Origin: Parvularia atlantis
Lineage: Eukaryota; Opisthokonta; Rotosphaerida
Reading direction: 5' to 3'
Assembly (NCBI GenBank): GCA_943704415.1
Contig: CALSCO010001500.1
Span: forward strand, 1-32,033
Length of the DNA stretch: 32,033 nucleotides
Shown piece after piece: positions 1 to 10,580 of this stretch. Under the pieces are notes generated by a model. It saw only the letters and a program-made list of their open reading frames with translations, did no database searches and was not told the origin of the DNA. The position numbers and the translations under genes are program-made. How positions within the stretch are numbered: position 1 is the stretch's first letter; the number at the start of each line of letters is the position of its first letter.

Positions 1-88
<88 letters not shown>
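1..88. repeat. (TC)n dinucleotide microsatellite
   Basis: This is an uninterrupted TC run from the first base of the window. It is followed by a short stretch ending in CAG at 112-114, where DHX34 coding sequence begins. The repeat therefore probably lies at the 3' end of a DHX34 intron, where it would act as a long pyrimidine tract. Its true length is unknown because the window cuts it. Confidence 0.95.
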
Positions 89-90
<2 letters not shown>

Positions 91-114
91 GCTTACACGC
101 GCGCACACGCCGCA

Positions 115-3100
115 GGTGAAGGAGTACCGCAACGCCGTGCACTTTTTCGAGGACTTTCTGCAGCGTAAGCGGTTCGCGCAGTTGCAAAAGTCGATCAAGG
201 TGCGGCTTCACTTTGCGCGGCAGCCGTGCGCAGGCTGAGACCGGCGCGGCGGGCGCGGCGGACAGGACCGCGAGGGTCTGCCCATCTACGCCTACCGCGA
301 GCAGATCGTCGAGGCCGTGCGCAACAACCCGGTCGTGATCGTCGCTGGCGACACGGGTGCGGCGCGCACGGGTCGTGCAATCGCGTGATAAGACGCGTGT
401 GGCAGGCTGCGGCAAGTCAACGCAGGTGCCGCAATACCTGATGGAGGCGCGCTTCCGGCGCATCGCGTGCACGCAGCCGCGGCGCATCGCCTGCCAGGCG
501 CTCGCGCGGCGCGTGAGCCACGAGAGCCTGAGCGTGCACGAGACCAAGATTGCGTACCAGGTGCGCTTCGACGCGACCGTCGCCGGCAACACGCGCGTCC
601 TGTTCCTCACGGAGGTGCGTGCGTGCGCTCGTGCGTGCTTGCGTGAGTGCTGCGGGGCTGACGCGCGGCCGCAGGGCCTACTGCTGCGCTACCTGCTCGG
701 CGACCCGCTACTCATGCGCTTCGACGTGATCATTGTCGACGAGGTGCACGAGCGGCACATCACGGGCGACTTTCTCATGGCCGTACTCAAGGTGCGTACG
801 TCGGGCTGTGTGCCGTGGCTCACGCCGGGCGCAGTCGGTCGTGGCCAAGCGGCCGTCGCTCAAGCTTGTGCTCATGTCGGCCACGATCAACGCCGAGATG
901 TTTGCGGTCTACTTTGGCAACGCGCCCATCATCCAGGCACGCGGCGAACGTGGCTGCAGCGCACGGGCGGCTGACGCTGCGCCGCCCAGGTGCCCGGGCG
1001 CATGTACCCGGTCACGGTGGAGTACGTACCGACGACCGAGGACCTGGACCTGCTGAGCGAGCGTAACTTCCAGCAGCGCGTCGAGGGCAACTTCAGCGTG
1101 CGCACCGGCCGTCCGCTGCTTGCGGCTTGACGTTGTGCACGCTGGCGCAGACGTCTGTTGTCGCGCGGCCCTCGAAGATCAACTCTGGTGCGACGGCACA
1201 GCGGTCCACGCGCCCCGTAGTGCTCACCGAGCGCACGGGCACGCGCCGCAGAGCCGTACCTGAAGATCCTCGAGCGCATCGACCAGGAGTACCCGGCAAC
1301 CGAGCGCGGTGACATGCTCGTGTTCCTCTCGGGCATCAACGAGATCTCGTTCCTTGCCGAGGAGCTGCGGCCGTACGCGGGCTACACCAAGTGTGAGACG
1401 CGATCGCCGCCGCTCCGCCTCACGCGCACGCGAACGCACGAGTAGGCGCTGGATCATCCTGATGCTGCACAGCTCGCTGTCGGTCGAGGAGCAGGACAAG
1501 GTGTTTGACATCGCGCCCGACGGCGTGCGCAAATGCATCCTGTCGACCAACATCGCCGAGACCTCGGTCACGATCGGTGTGCGCGCGCGCGTGCACGCTT
1601 CACAGTTTGGTGCCTGACGCGCGAGACGCCAGACGGCATCCGCTTCATCATCGACTCGGGCAAAGTCAAGGAGATGGGACATGAGTCGGAGACGCAGCTG
1701 ATGGTGCGTGTGCGCCCGCGCAGCGCGTGCTCGTGCCTGACACCCGTTCGCAGAAACTGCAAGAGTACTGGATCAGCAAAGCCTCGGCACAGCAGCGCGC
1801 GGGCCGCGCCGGGCGCACCGGGCCGGGCAAGGTGGCCGCGAGCGCGCCTGCTCGTCCGACCGCGCTCACACGCGCCCGCCGCTTGCACGCACCCAGTGCT
1901 TCAGGCTGTTCTCGCTGCGCGAGTACGACCACCTAAACCCGTACGCCGTGCCCGAGATCCTGCGCGTGCCCCTGCACTCGCTCATCCTCCAGATCAAGTC
2001 GCTCAACATGGGTGACCCGCGCGCGTTCGACCTCGTGCAAGTGCGGACTGCGCGCGTGCGCACAGCGTCACGTCTCATCGCTTGCACCTGCAGAAGCCGA
2101 GCTCGCCCGTGATCGAGGGCTACGTCGATTTTCTCAAGACGCACGGCGCGCTCACGCCCGACGAGCGCCTGACGCCGCTCGGCTACACGATCTCGCTGCT
2201 GCCCGTGGACTTTATCATCGCCAAGATGCTGCTGCTGGGCATCGTGCGTTGAACCGCTGTCGTGCGCGCTCGCCTTCACGCGCCGTCGCAGGTGTTTGAC
2301 ATGGTCGACCCGACGCTTACCGTGGCTGCGGCGCTCTCGGTGCAGTCGCCGTACGTGCGCCTGACCGACGACACGTCCGAGGCGCTCAAGGTGCGCACGG
2401 AGCGCGTGCAGGCGACAGCTGACGCGTCGACACAGAATCGCCAGGCGTTCGAGTCTGAGCACGGCGACGCATTCACGCTGCTCAACGTCGTCGACGAGTG
2501 GGTCGCCGTCAAGGCCGCGCGCGTGCGCGCTCGCAGTGCGCGCTTGCACCCGCCTCTGCTCACGGCCGGTGCAGGACCCCGGGCGTGCGCAGGACTCGTC
2601 GCGCGCGTGGTGCCGCCGCCACGGGCTTGAGGAGCAGCGCTTGTACGAGATCGCCAAGCTGCGGCGCCAGTTTGAGTCGGTGCTGGGCGAGAACAGGCGC
2701 GTGGCTGTACTGCGCCGCTGTGTGGCGTGCTGCTCAACTGCCCGGCCCGCAGGCTGCTGTCGGAGCGCGAGCACGCGACGTTCTTCGAGCGCAAGCGGCG
2801 CCACGCGGCCGACGTGCGCAAGGGGGGCAGTGTGACCGCGGCGGCGTGGTGCTGAGTCTAGCACTGCGCGAGCAGCGCGACGACGACGACGACCCGTCCG
2901 ACCACCGTGTCAAGCGGCAGCTGATACAGCAGGCGCGCATTGCGCAGTCGTCGCGCAAGCGCCGCTTCTTGCAGATGGACGGCTCGGAGGTGCGGCCTGC
3001 GTCTACCGCTATGCGTCTCACCGTGCGTGAAGAACCTCGACGCCAAGGTACTCGAGGCCGAGCGCAAGGCGGCGGCAGCCGCGGTCGCGGTGGCCGCAGC

Positions 3101-4947
3101 CGCAAATTCGTCAAGTGCGTTCACTGCTGCAACTGTGCATGCCCGCGCTCACGCTGCCTGCGAGCAGACAAGGCGCCTGTGGTGGACCTGGCCACGGTTG
3201 ACATCCGCGACCTCGACTTTCACCTCACGCACGACATTGAGGAGCTGCAGGCCAACGCGGTGCGTCATGCCCTCCTTCGCTCAACCTCGCTCAGCGCCAC
3301 GCGCGCGTCAACAGGCTGCGCGCAAGCGCTTCTCGACGTGGGAGATCGACCTGCTCAAGATCATCATCTGCAGTGGTGCGTGCGTGCGCTCGCGGGGTGT
3401 GTGCGAGTGGGCTGAGCTGGGGGCCGCGCCCCAGGGCTGTACCCCAACATCGCGATCGCGGACGAGGGCAACATGAACCGCAAGAACTCGGACCTGGTCT
3501 TCCACACGGCGCGCAAGCGCTTCGTTGTGCTGCACCCGACGTGCGTTTTCATCGGCAAGCCCGCGCTCGTCACACCGCAGCGCATCTCTGACGGTGCGTG
3601 CGCCACAACGGGCCTGCGGCTCGCCTCACGCATCACGGCGGGCGCGGCCGCGCAGACCAGCACCGCGCCGAGCTGTTGTGCTACCAGCAGCTGCTTGAGA
3701 CCACCAAGCCGTTCTTGATGAACCTGCAGCGGCTGCCGGCGCTGCAGACGTGCCTACTGTTCGCGCGCAAACGTGAGTGAGCGTTCAGGCGTTGGAGGCG
3801 GCCCTGACTTGCTGTTCGTGCACCCGCACAGTCGAGACCGACGACAGCGGCACGCGCCTGCTTGTGGACGACTGGCTAGACGTGCAGCTGGCCGACGCGA
3901 CGGTCCGTCTGTGTCTGGCCGTGCACGCATTCGCTCACCCGTGCGCGCGCATGCAGGAGGCTGCCGCGCAGCTCGTCATCAGCCACCGTTTCCGGCGGCT
4001 GTGGCAGCAGATGGTTGACCGCAAGGTGGCGCGCGCGGCCAAGGTGCGCACGCCAGTCGCGAGCACCACCGGCAGCGCGCTTACACGGTGCGGGCACGCC
4101 AGCGCATCTGGCCGTCATCGGGCGTCGAGGAGTCGTTCGCGGACTTGTCGGCCGTTTACGATACGCTCACGCCTGCCGTGCCCGAGGCGGGGGCGAGCGT
4201 GCCGCTGCCCGATATCCTGCCAGCGTGGATCGGGCAGATCCGGCGCGAGCTTCACGGCAAGGGCGACGAGGTTGCGACGGAGGAGCTGTCGCGTGCGCGC
4301 GGCGTGTGCAGCACGATGCGGCGCCGTGGCTGATCGACGAAACAAAAAACACAGGCAAGCTGTGCGAGTTCCTCGAGAGCCGGCCGCGGTACCGGCTCGA
4401 CGTCGTGCGCGCAGAGAACGTGGCCGCGGCGCACAAGCCCGACAGCGTCGGCACGGGGCCCGAGGGCGCACGCACCGTCGTCCGCCCGGGCCTGCAGGTG
4501 ACGACGTATCTGCGCTACGGCAGCATCAAGCCGCCCGAGGGCGAGGACGCGCGCGCCCGCGGCTACCTTGGTGCGCGTCGCGGACTGCTGGTTGTCATCG
4601 GCCGTGCTCACGGCGACACGGGCGTGCTGCTCAGACCACATGCTCAAGTGGTTCAAGTGCCCTACGTGCGGCGTCGAGATGATGGTCGACCGCGCCAAGC
4701 TGATGCAGCACCTGGACCAGTGCCAGCAGCGGCAGGCGCAGCGGGTGGCGGCGGCGGGCGCGGCACGATCGGCCTCGGAGCGGTGCGGCTGCGTTCAGTT
4801 TCGCGCGTGCGGCTCAACACATCGTACAGGGCCGGCACGCGCGCTTACACCTGCCCCGACTGCCGCCAGACGCTCGAGCTGACGCCGACCGAGATCCTGC
4901 GGCACCGGCGCACGCACGCGCCGCCCGAGACCGATGCCGCGCCGTAA
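115..4947 (+). CDS. DHX34: DHX34-type DEAH-box RNA helicase (NMD factor), 5' end missing
   Basis: This is a superfamily 2 DEAH helicase. In animals DHX34 promotes nonsense-mediated mRNA decay by helping UPF1 phosphorylation. About 20 short exons can be joined. In order they show motif I (AGDTG then [10 protein letters not shown], split by an intron), motif Ia (CTQPRRIAC), motif II as DEVH ([15 protein letters not shown]), motif III (SATIN), [10 protein letters not shown], and motif VI ([12 protein letters not shown]). After these come the winged-helix/ratchet and OB-type regions. The C-terminus carries the DHX34-specific features: a match at [20 protein letters not shown], a LLETTKPFL block, and two CxxC zinc-like motifs (FKCPTCG and YTCPDCRQ), the second followed by [13 protein letters not shown]. 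Together these favour DHX34 over the splicing helicases PRP2, PRP16 and PRP22. The N-terminus lies outside the window. The TAA stop is at 4945-4947. One intron (937-989) has a GC donor. The exon boundaries around 1100-1250 and 2700-2870 are not resolved. Coding resumes at [10 protein letters not shown] near 1255. Confidence 0.93.
937..989 (+). other. GC-AG intron in DHX34
   Basis: The exon before ends APIIQ and the exon after begins VPGRMYP. Animal DHX34 reads APVVQVPGRLFP without interruption at this point. The only donor that keeps this junction and frame is CAG|GCACG, so the intron starts with GC rather than GT. It is 53 nt long and contains CTGAC before its AG. Confidence 0.8.
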
Positions 4948-5016
4948 CTGTACTTATCACATGTAATCATCGGCAGTTTGCGCGAGGCACACAGCAGGAC
5001 CGAGGCAGCCCGCAGC

Positions 5017-6274
5017 ATGTCCGTGCGGGCCAAAGCCGCGTTCGCGCGGGCCGCTGACCGGGGAGGCCGTGCGTCGGCTCGCGGCCGTGCACAGGGACGT
5101 TGACGCGAAGCCCGCCGAGCCCGCCGTCGCCGCGAAGAAGGACGAAGGCGCTGCCACAGCGCCGACGACAGCCGACGACAAGGCCGTCGAGAGCAGCAGC
5201 AAGGCCGCCGAGGGCAACAGCAAGGCCGCCGAGGGCAAGCGTGCGTCGTCGCGTAGCCGCTCGCGCAGCCGCAGCCGCAGCCGCAGCCGCTCGCGCAGCC
5301 GTGGACGCAGCCGCGGCGGCCGCTCGCGCTCGCGCTCGTTCAGGTTGCGTTCGCGTTCGCGTTTCGCTCGCTTGCGTCGCTCAAAGTGCGGCCTCCTCGT
5401 CGCAGCTCGAGTCGGTCGCGGTCGCCGCGCGGTCGCCGGTCGCGCTCACGCTCGCGCTCGCCGTCGCCGCCGCCGCCGCCGACCAAGCTGCTCGTGTCGC
5501 GGCTGACGCGCAACGTGACCAAGGACCACCTGATGGAGATCTTCAAGCGCTACGGCAACATCAAGGCCATCGACCTGCCGATGGACCGGCGCAGTGCGTT
5601 CTCTCGCTTGCTCGTGCCCTGGCGCATGTCGATGCTGATGATGCCGCACGCGCGCGCCGCACAGTCGACAGCCACCGCGGCATCGCGTACATCGACTACG
5701 AGACGCGCGCCGACGCCGAGAAGGCACTCGAGCACATGAACGACGTGCGTGCGCTGCGTGGCGCGCCGTGCCCGAGCAGCCGTGTGACCGGGCGTGTGCG
5801 TGTGCGTGCGCGCAGGGCCAGCTGGACGGCAACGTGCTCGTGTGCTCGTTTGTGCTGCCGCCACTGCCGCGCCGGCCAGGTGCGAAGGCCGGTCGCGCGC
5901 GCTTGTGCGTGCCGCTCACCGCCTCGTGCAGTCGTGCAGCCGCGCCGCTGGTCGCCGCCGCGCTACGGCCGCCGCCCGCCGCCGCCCCCGCCGCGCTACG
6001 GCGGTCGTTTTGGCCGGCCGCAGGGCTTCCGGTGCGCGCTCTCGCGCGATCGCCCTCCGTGCACATGACTGACTGTCCGTGCGCCTCCGTGCGCCAGCTC
6101 GCCGCCGCGCTACCGCTCGCGCTCGCGCTCGCGCTCGCCGTACCGGCGCGGGTGCGTGACAGTGTGCGCACGCATGCACTGCCTTGCTGATCCCTGGTCA
6201 GCCGCAGCCGATCGCCGCGTCGGGGCCGTTCGCGGTCGCGGTCGCGGTCGAGCTCGTCGCGGTCGCGCTCGTGA
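5017..6274 (+). CDS. RNPS1: RNPS1-like SR/RRM protein (exon-junction complex / ASAP)
   Basis: RNPS1 binds the exon junction complex within the ASAP/PSAP complex, influences splicing and stimulates NMD. The N-terminal part is Ala/Lys/Asp-rich. A long Arg-Ser repeat follows (about 5245-5340, resuming about 5405-5460), then a Pro run. The single RRM begins near 5490 with LLVSRLTRNVTKDHLMEIF, almost identical to the animal RNPS1 block LTRNVTKDHIMEIF, and continues through YGNIKAIDLPMDR, GIAYIDYET and EKALEHMND. The tail is RRWSPPRYG plus further RS dipeptides, as in RNPS1, and ends SRSRS* at 6272-6274. The start is uncertain. ATG 5017 reaches the SR frame if a 70-nt intron (5025-5094) with a GC donor is removed. 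A second intron runs about 5347-5403. C-terminal exon joins between 5770 and 6200 are only roughly placed. The gene follows DHX34 on the same strand, about 70 bp after its stop. Confidence 0.9.
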
Positions 6275-6704
6275 CGATGCGGCCGTGGCGCTAGAGGTGT
6301 GTCGTTCCCGCGGCGTGGCGTCGTTCGTGTGCAGCCGCGTGCCCTCACTCCCTTACCCCGTACCCGTGTCGCAGCCTGTGTCTGTGTGTGCGCCTGTGAT
6401 TGGCTGGGCAGGCTGCGCGAAACGTGTTGCAGGTGTCGTCTGGGCGGCGTCGGCCCGAAGCGGCGATCGTGGCGCCAGGTCGACGGGCACTTTTCCTCCC
6501 TCCCGCATCGCGCCCGTCTGCTGCCGGCGCGCGCCCGCTGCCTCTCAGCCGCGCCCCGTTTGCTCGCAGCCGCCCGCCGCAGCCTCGCAGCACCTCGCCT
6601 CGCACGGCCCCGCCACAGCTCGCCGCAAGCCCCAAGCCACTCGCACGTGCGTCGACGGGCCGTGGCCGGCTTGGCGCCAAGTTAAGCGCCGTCGCGTTTG
6701 TAGC
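6275..6704. promoter_or_regulatory. Intergenic region with an inverted CCAAT box
   Basis: About 430 bp lie between the RNPS1 stop and the next start codon. I see no convincing coding signal. A GATTGGCTGG sequence near 6398-6407 is an inverted CCAAT box and could serve the downstream gene. The region is otherwise pyrimidine-rich 3'UTR or promoter sequence. Confidence 0.4.
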
Positions 6705-7235
6705 ATGGTCCTGCTCAACACCGCGCCCATCGAGCTCAAGCCCGCCGTCGCTGACACCGACGCACACCTCAAGCCCGCCGCCGCCGAGCTGCCCGCCGAG
6801 CCCGTCGAGCCCGCCAACCTTGTCGATGTCGACGTCAACGCCGGCGGCGCCGACCGTCCCGGCGCCATCGAGGTCGCATCCGCGCCCGCCGCCGCGCCCA
6901 AGGCCGAGGCCGCCACCGCTCCCGCGCCCGTCGCCGCGGCCGTGACCAAGCCGGTCGTAGATGAGGCCGTCGTTGACGAGGCCGCCGCGTTGCCGTGTGG
7001 CGCCAACGACGTGCCGTCGACCCAGCCGACCCAGCAGTGCATCCCGGCGTCGCAGGAGCCCGAGCCCGCCGCGGTCGACGCGCCCGAGGGCGGCAAGCGC
7101 GCGCGCATCGAGCCGGCCGAGGACTGCGTCGACGCGCACCCGGCCAAGGCGGCGCGTGCGGACGAGGAGGAGCCGGCGTCGGCCGAGCTCGTGGCCGTGG
7201 CCATCCCGCTCGACGGCGCCGCCTCCGCGGCGTGA
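6705..7235 (+). CDS. Ala/Pro/Glu-rich acidic hypothetical protein
   Basis: This is a single uninterrupted exon of 176 residues starting MVLLNTAPIELKP and ending at a TGA at 7233-7235. The protein is low in complexity and rich in Ala, Pro, Glu, Asp and Val. It has no predicted membrane segment. A basic patch (GGKRARIEP) near residue 130 could be a nuclear localisation signal. The composition is typical of a disordered protein. I recognise no family. Third-position GC bias and the protein-like acidic/Pro pattern support coding, but in DNA this GC-rich open frames arise by chance, so confidence is moderate. Confidence 0.5.
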   Translation: MVLLNTAPIELKPAVADTDAHLKPAAAELPAEPVEPANLVDVDVNAGGADRPGAIEVASAPAAAPKAEAATAPAPVAAAVTKPVVDEAVVDEAAALPCGANDVPSTQPTQQCIPASQEPEPAAVDAPEGGKRARIEPAEDCVDAHPAKAARADEEEPASAELVAVAIPLDGAASAA

Positions 7236-7650
7236 GCGTGCGTCCGCGCACCTCGCCCGGCCCCGCCCAGCCCATCTCCGCCTCGCCGCAAGCTCGTCCC
7301 TCGTGATCGTTCGTGTGTCTCGTCTGGTGTCCAAGGCGCATGGCAACGGGTGATCGTGATCGGTCGCTAGGCGCCCACGTTACCACAAACACAGCCACGT
7401 GGCGCGCCATCTCGTCATGCGGCGACTTCTTCCTTGGGGGCCGCGTGGCGCCTCTGTCGTGCTCTTCTTGCCGCCGGGGAGGCGCTGTGCGCGGCTGTGC
7501 ACGCAACCGTGAGGCGGCCCTGTCTGCGCTTTTGTTTTTTTCGCGGCGGCGGTGTGCTGGGCTCGTCCGCGTGATTTTACGGGGGGCCGCGTGGCTTCTC
7601 GCGCAGACGCCACCCCGCGTGGCTTCGCCGCAAAACCGCGCCCCTGACGC
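7236..7650. promoter_or_regulatory. Intergenic / 5' leader before the PKI-like gene
   Basis: About 415 bp contain T-runs (for example near 7529-7538) and look non-coding in all frames, although one + frame stays open. A CTGACGCGTGCGCACGCAG segment ends near 7650 and looks like a branch site plus intron acceptor. Part of this stretch may therefore be a first intron, with an unseen upstream exon. An in-frame ATG exists at 7340. Confidence 0.35.
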
Positions 7651-8983
7651 GTGCGCACGCAGACTGCGAGCCCTCGTTCAGCCCCGCGCCCGCCACCACG
7701 ACACGGTGACCCTTCGCCCGACGCACGTGGCCTCCGCGTCATCCTTCGTCGTCGCCACGGCACCGCGCGGCAGCAGCAGCAGCAGCGGCTTCGCGGCCAC
7801 GGCGCCGTCGAGCTTTGCCCACGGCGCGGCGGTGCAGCAGCACCACCAGCAGGCGATGCTGCGGGCCCCGTCGTCATTGCCGCTGGTCGCGAGCACGGGC
7901 GGGACGGGCGGCGGTAGCGGTGGCGGCGGCGGCAGCATGCTCATGCTCGAGGAGGAGGCCGGGTCGACCTGGGGCGACCCCTTCTTCCCGTCCAACGACA
8001 GCTTCCCCGAGCCGATGACGCGCGCGCGGTCGGATGCGCTGCATCCGCTGCACCCGGGCGCATCCTCGTCGTCCTCCTCCGCCGTCAGCCCGCCCTCGAC
8101 GCCCGTGCAGATGCCGCAGATGACCGTGGCCAACGGCAGCGCGTTCCTCGCCGGGCCGTCGACCTACTCCATGCCCGATCTGGCCCTCCCGCCCACGGCG
8201 CACTCGTCCGGCCGCTCGTCCGTCAGCGCCGACGACCTCAACCAGCCTGCGCACATTTTCGGCGTGCCCGGCCTGGGCAGTGCGAGCAGCGTCAGCCGGT
8301 CGATCCCGCTCAGCAGCTCGCCCAAGCCCATCACGACGCCGCGCGGTGCACACCCGTACGCGGCCGTTGCAGGCAAGCGGAGATCGCGCGCGACGAGCCG
8401 CAACGGTGTGACAGAAAAATTTCGCTTGCTCCCCTGTGACTTACACTGGGTTCGGCAGGCATCGACGACGACGACTCGCCGCAGTCTTACGACGAGGAGC
8501 GCCGGGTCGCGCTTGACGCCAAGGTGCGCGTTTGGCTGATGCCGATCCTCCGAGCGTCGCGTGCTCACCCGACGCGGTGCGCGCACGCAGGACTACCTTA
8601 GCCGCCGCGGAAGACGCAACGCGATCGCGAGCCTCGCCGACCAGCGCAGCCGCGCGGACGTGCACATGGTCGGGAGCCCGCAGAGCCTGCCGACGTGGCT
8701 GCAGTCGAGCACGCGGCCGGGCGGGGCCGGGAACGTGGCCACGGTGCCGTCGACGATGCCCTCGGGCGGGATCACGCGCGGCTTCTTCGACGTGGCCGTC
8801 GTCGCGCCGGTGCCGGCGGGCGTGCACTTTGGGACGTCGCTGCCGCAACCGGCGTCGGTGCTACTCGACCCGGCGGCGATGAGCCGCTTCCACCACCCGT
8901 ACTACAACGTGCCGTTCTTCGGGCACGCCGAGAGCGACGACAACCTTGAGGAGCAGTTCCGGCACTGCAAGGTCGGCGAGTAG
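7651..8983 (+). CDS. Ser-rich protein with a PKA-inhibitor (PKI)-like pseudosubstrate motif
   Basis: This is probably a regulatory protein that binds the catalytic subunit of cAMP-dependent kinase. Three exons join in frame. Exon A carries a Ser/Gly/Gln-rich region, with ATG 7856 the first internal Met, and ends KRRSRATSRN. A 53-nt intron (8406-8458) leads to IDDDSPQSYDEERRVALDAK. After a second intron (about 8524-8590) comes DYLSRRGRRNAIASLADQR. The segment RRGRRNAI matches the PKI inhibitory core RTGRRNAI: Arg15, Gly17, Arg18, Arg19, Asn20, Ala21 and Ile22 are kept, and Thr16 is Arg. Ala sits where a substrate Ser would be. The key Phe10 of PKI has no exact counterpart, though a Tyr lies nearby. 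Unlike PKI, which is about 75 residues, this protein is several hundred residues long. The rest (…NLEEQFRHCKVGE*) is unrecognised. The start is uncertain and may lie upstream, at 7340 or in an earlier exon, or at 7856. The stop is at 8981-8983. Confidence 0.6.
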
Positions 8984-9281
8984 CCCCTCACGCCGCGACG
9001 CGCCCACGTCTGCACGCACTCGATCACTGCCATCAATAGCAAACTGCGCTGTCTTGGCCCCCCCTCCCCGCGTCTCCCTCCCCTCCCCGCTCTTGCTGCT
9101 TGTTGTCTTTGCGCCTCCCATGACATTATTTATCGCCGAGAGCGCCTGCAGACAGGCGCCGACTGGGAGGTCGCCCACGTGGTCCGATCACTATCCGTGA
9201 GCAAGCGGTGCGGCATCGGCGCGTGACCAGCAGGGCCGTGCTCACGAACCGCGACTCGGCGCAGTGCACCACACAGCCTCA

Positions 9282-10350
9282 ATGGCAGCAGCTCTCGCGC
9301 GGTCAGTGCGCGCGGCGTGCGCGGCGCCGTCGGCCGTGCGCTCGTTTGCGACGACGGCGGGGCGAGGTGCGCTGCGTGCGGCGCGTGACGAGGCATCCGC
9401 CTGAACGGCGACGCCGCAGGCCAAGCCGCGCAACCCGGCGCGGCGCAGCAGGCCGGGACGGACGCCGGTGCGCCGTCGTCGAGCAGCGTGGCTCCGCTCG
9501 CGTGCTCACACGCAGAGCGCGCGCGCAGCCAACCCGCTGCACAGCTACGCGCAGTACCTCGTGAACGTTCTGCCCAAGTTTGTGCAGCAGACGTACGTGA
9601 GCCGCAACGAGCTCACGGTCTGCGTCGCGCCCGAGCACGTCATCCCCGTCATGACGTGCGCGCAGTCATCCGCACACTGCCGCGTGCTGACCCGTGCGAC
9701 GCAGCTTCCTGCGCGACCACACCTCGTCCCAGTTCAAGCAGATGGTCGACGTCGGCGGTGTCGACTGGCCCGCGCGCCCGTACCGCTTCGAGGTCGTGTA
9801 CAACATGCTCAGCCACCGGTACAACTCGCGCATCCGCGTCAAGACGTACTGCAACGAGACCACGCCCGTGCCCTCGGTTACGCCGCTATTCTGGTGCGCG
9901 TCACGCTCGCGTTTGCGCCGCTGTATGTGCGGTGACTGAGCGTCGCCGCACAGGGGCGCCAACTGGTTTGAGCGCGAGGCGTGGGACATGTACGGCATCT
10001 TCTTTGTCGGCCATCCGGACCTGCGCCGCATCCTGACCGACTACGGCTTTGAGGGTGCGCGTTGCGTGTGCCACGGCCGTGCGCGCTCGAGCTGACCCGT
10101 GTGTGCGCACAGGCCACCCGCTGCGCAAGGTGCCGCGCGTGTGCGTGCTTCTTGTGCGGCGTGCGCGCTCACCCCTGCCTGCGCGTCGCAGGACTTCCCG
10201 CTCACGGGCTACGTCGAGGTGCGATACGACGACGAGCTGAAGCGCGTGGTCGTGGAGCCGCTCGAGCTCACGCAGGAGTACCGCAAGTTTGACTTCCACT
10301 CGCCCTGGGAGCAGCTCGAGGGCGGCGTCAAGAGCAAAACGCAGGTGTAG
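9282..10350 (+). CDS. NDUFS3: NADH:ubiquinone oxidoreductase 30-kDa subunit (complex I NDUFS3 / NuoC / Nad9)
   Basis: This is a core peripheral-arm subunit of mitochondrial complex I, close to the iron-sulfur chain and quinone site. It starts [19 protein letters not shown] followed by RSFATTAG, a classic Arg/Ala/Ser mitochondrial targeting peptide. The mature part begins [20 protein letters not shown]. Further exons give [38 protein letters not shown] and the family signature [20 protein letters not shown]. The C-terminus is [20 protein letters not shown], ending [14 protein letters not shown] at 10348-10350. There are about seven exons split by introns of 50-90 nt. The one after GTDA ends at a CAG that gives A-NPLHSY in frame. 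All diagnostic residues are present and I see no damage. The gene is nuclear-encoded, as in opisthokonts. Confidence 0.96.
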
Positions 10351-10580
10351 ACGGGGGCGGTGTGCGCGAGCGGCGCTGGGGGGGTTCTGCTCGTTGTGTG
10401 CACGTGTGCCTGTGTCCGTGCACGCGGGATGTGCGGATTCTACGTTTGACAGGCGGCTCGCGCGAGATACAATGCGCCTCGCGCGGGAGGCGAATGACAG
10501 GGGCGTAGATGGGTTTAAGGGGCAGATGAACAGTGTGTGCATTGCGTGCGTGCAGTGACGAGCGGCGGGTGCGTAGTGTG

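Noticed and set aside
1866-2864. Long minus-strand open frame across the DHX34 exons
   Set aside because: It is an Arg/Ala-rich shadow of conserved helicase exons on the other strand. GC-rich DNA with few stops produces many such frames.
6345-7346. Minus-strand Gly/Arg/Asp frame opposite the Ala/Pro-rich gene
   Set aside because: It has shadow composition and no domain. The plus frame has the better start and acidic/NLS pattern, though neither is certain.
8373-8458. GC-AG intron in the PKI-like gene (CAG|GCAAG donor)
   Set aside because: A standard GT donor at 8406 joins in the same phase, gives a typical 53-nt intron and keeps KRRSRATSRN in the protein.
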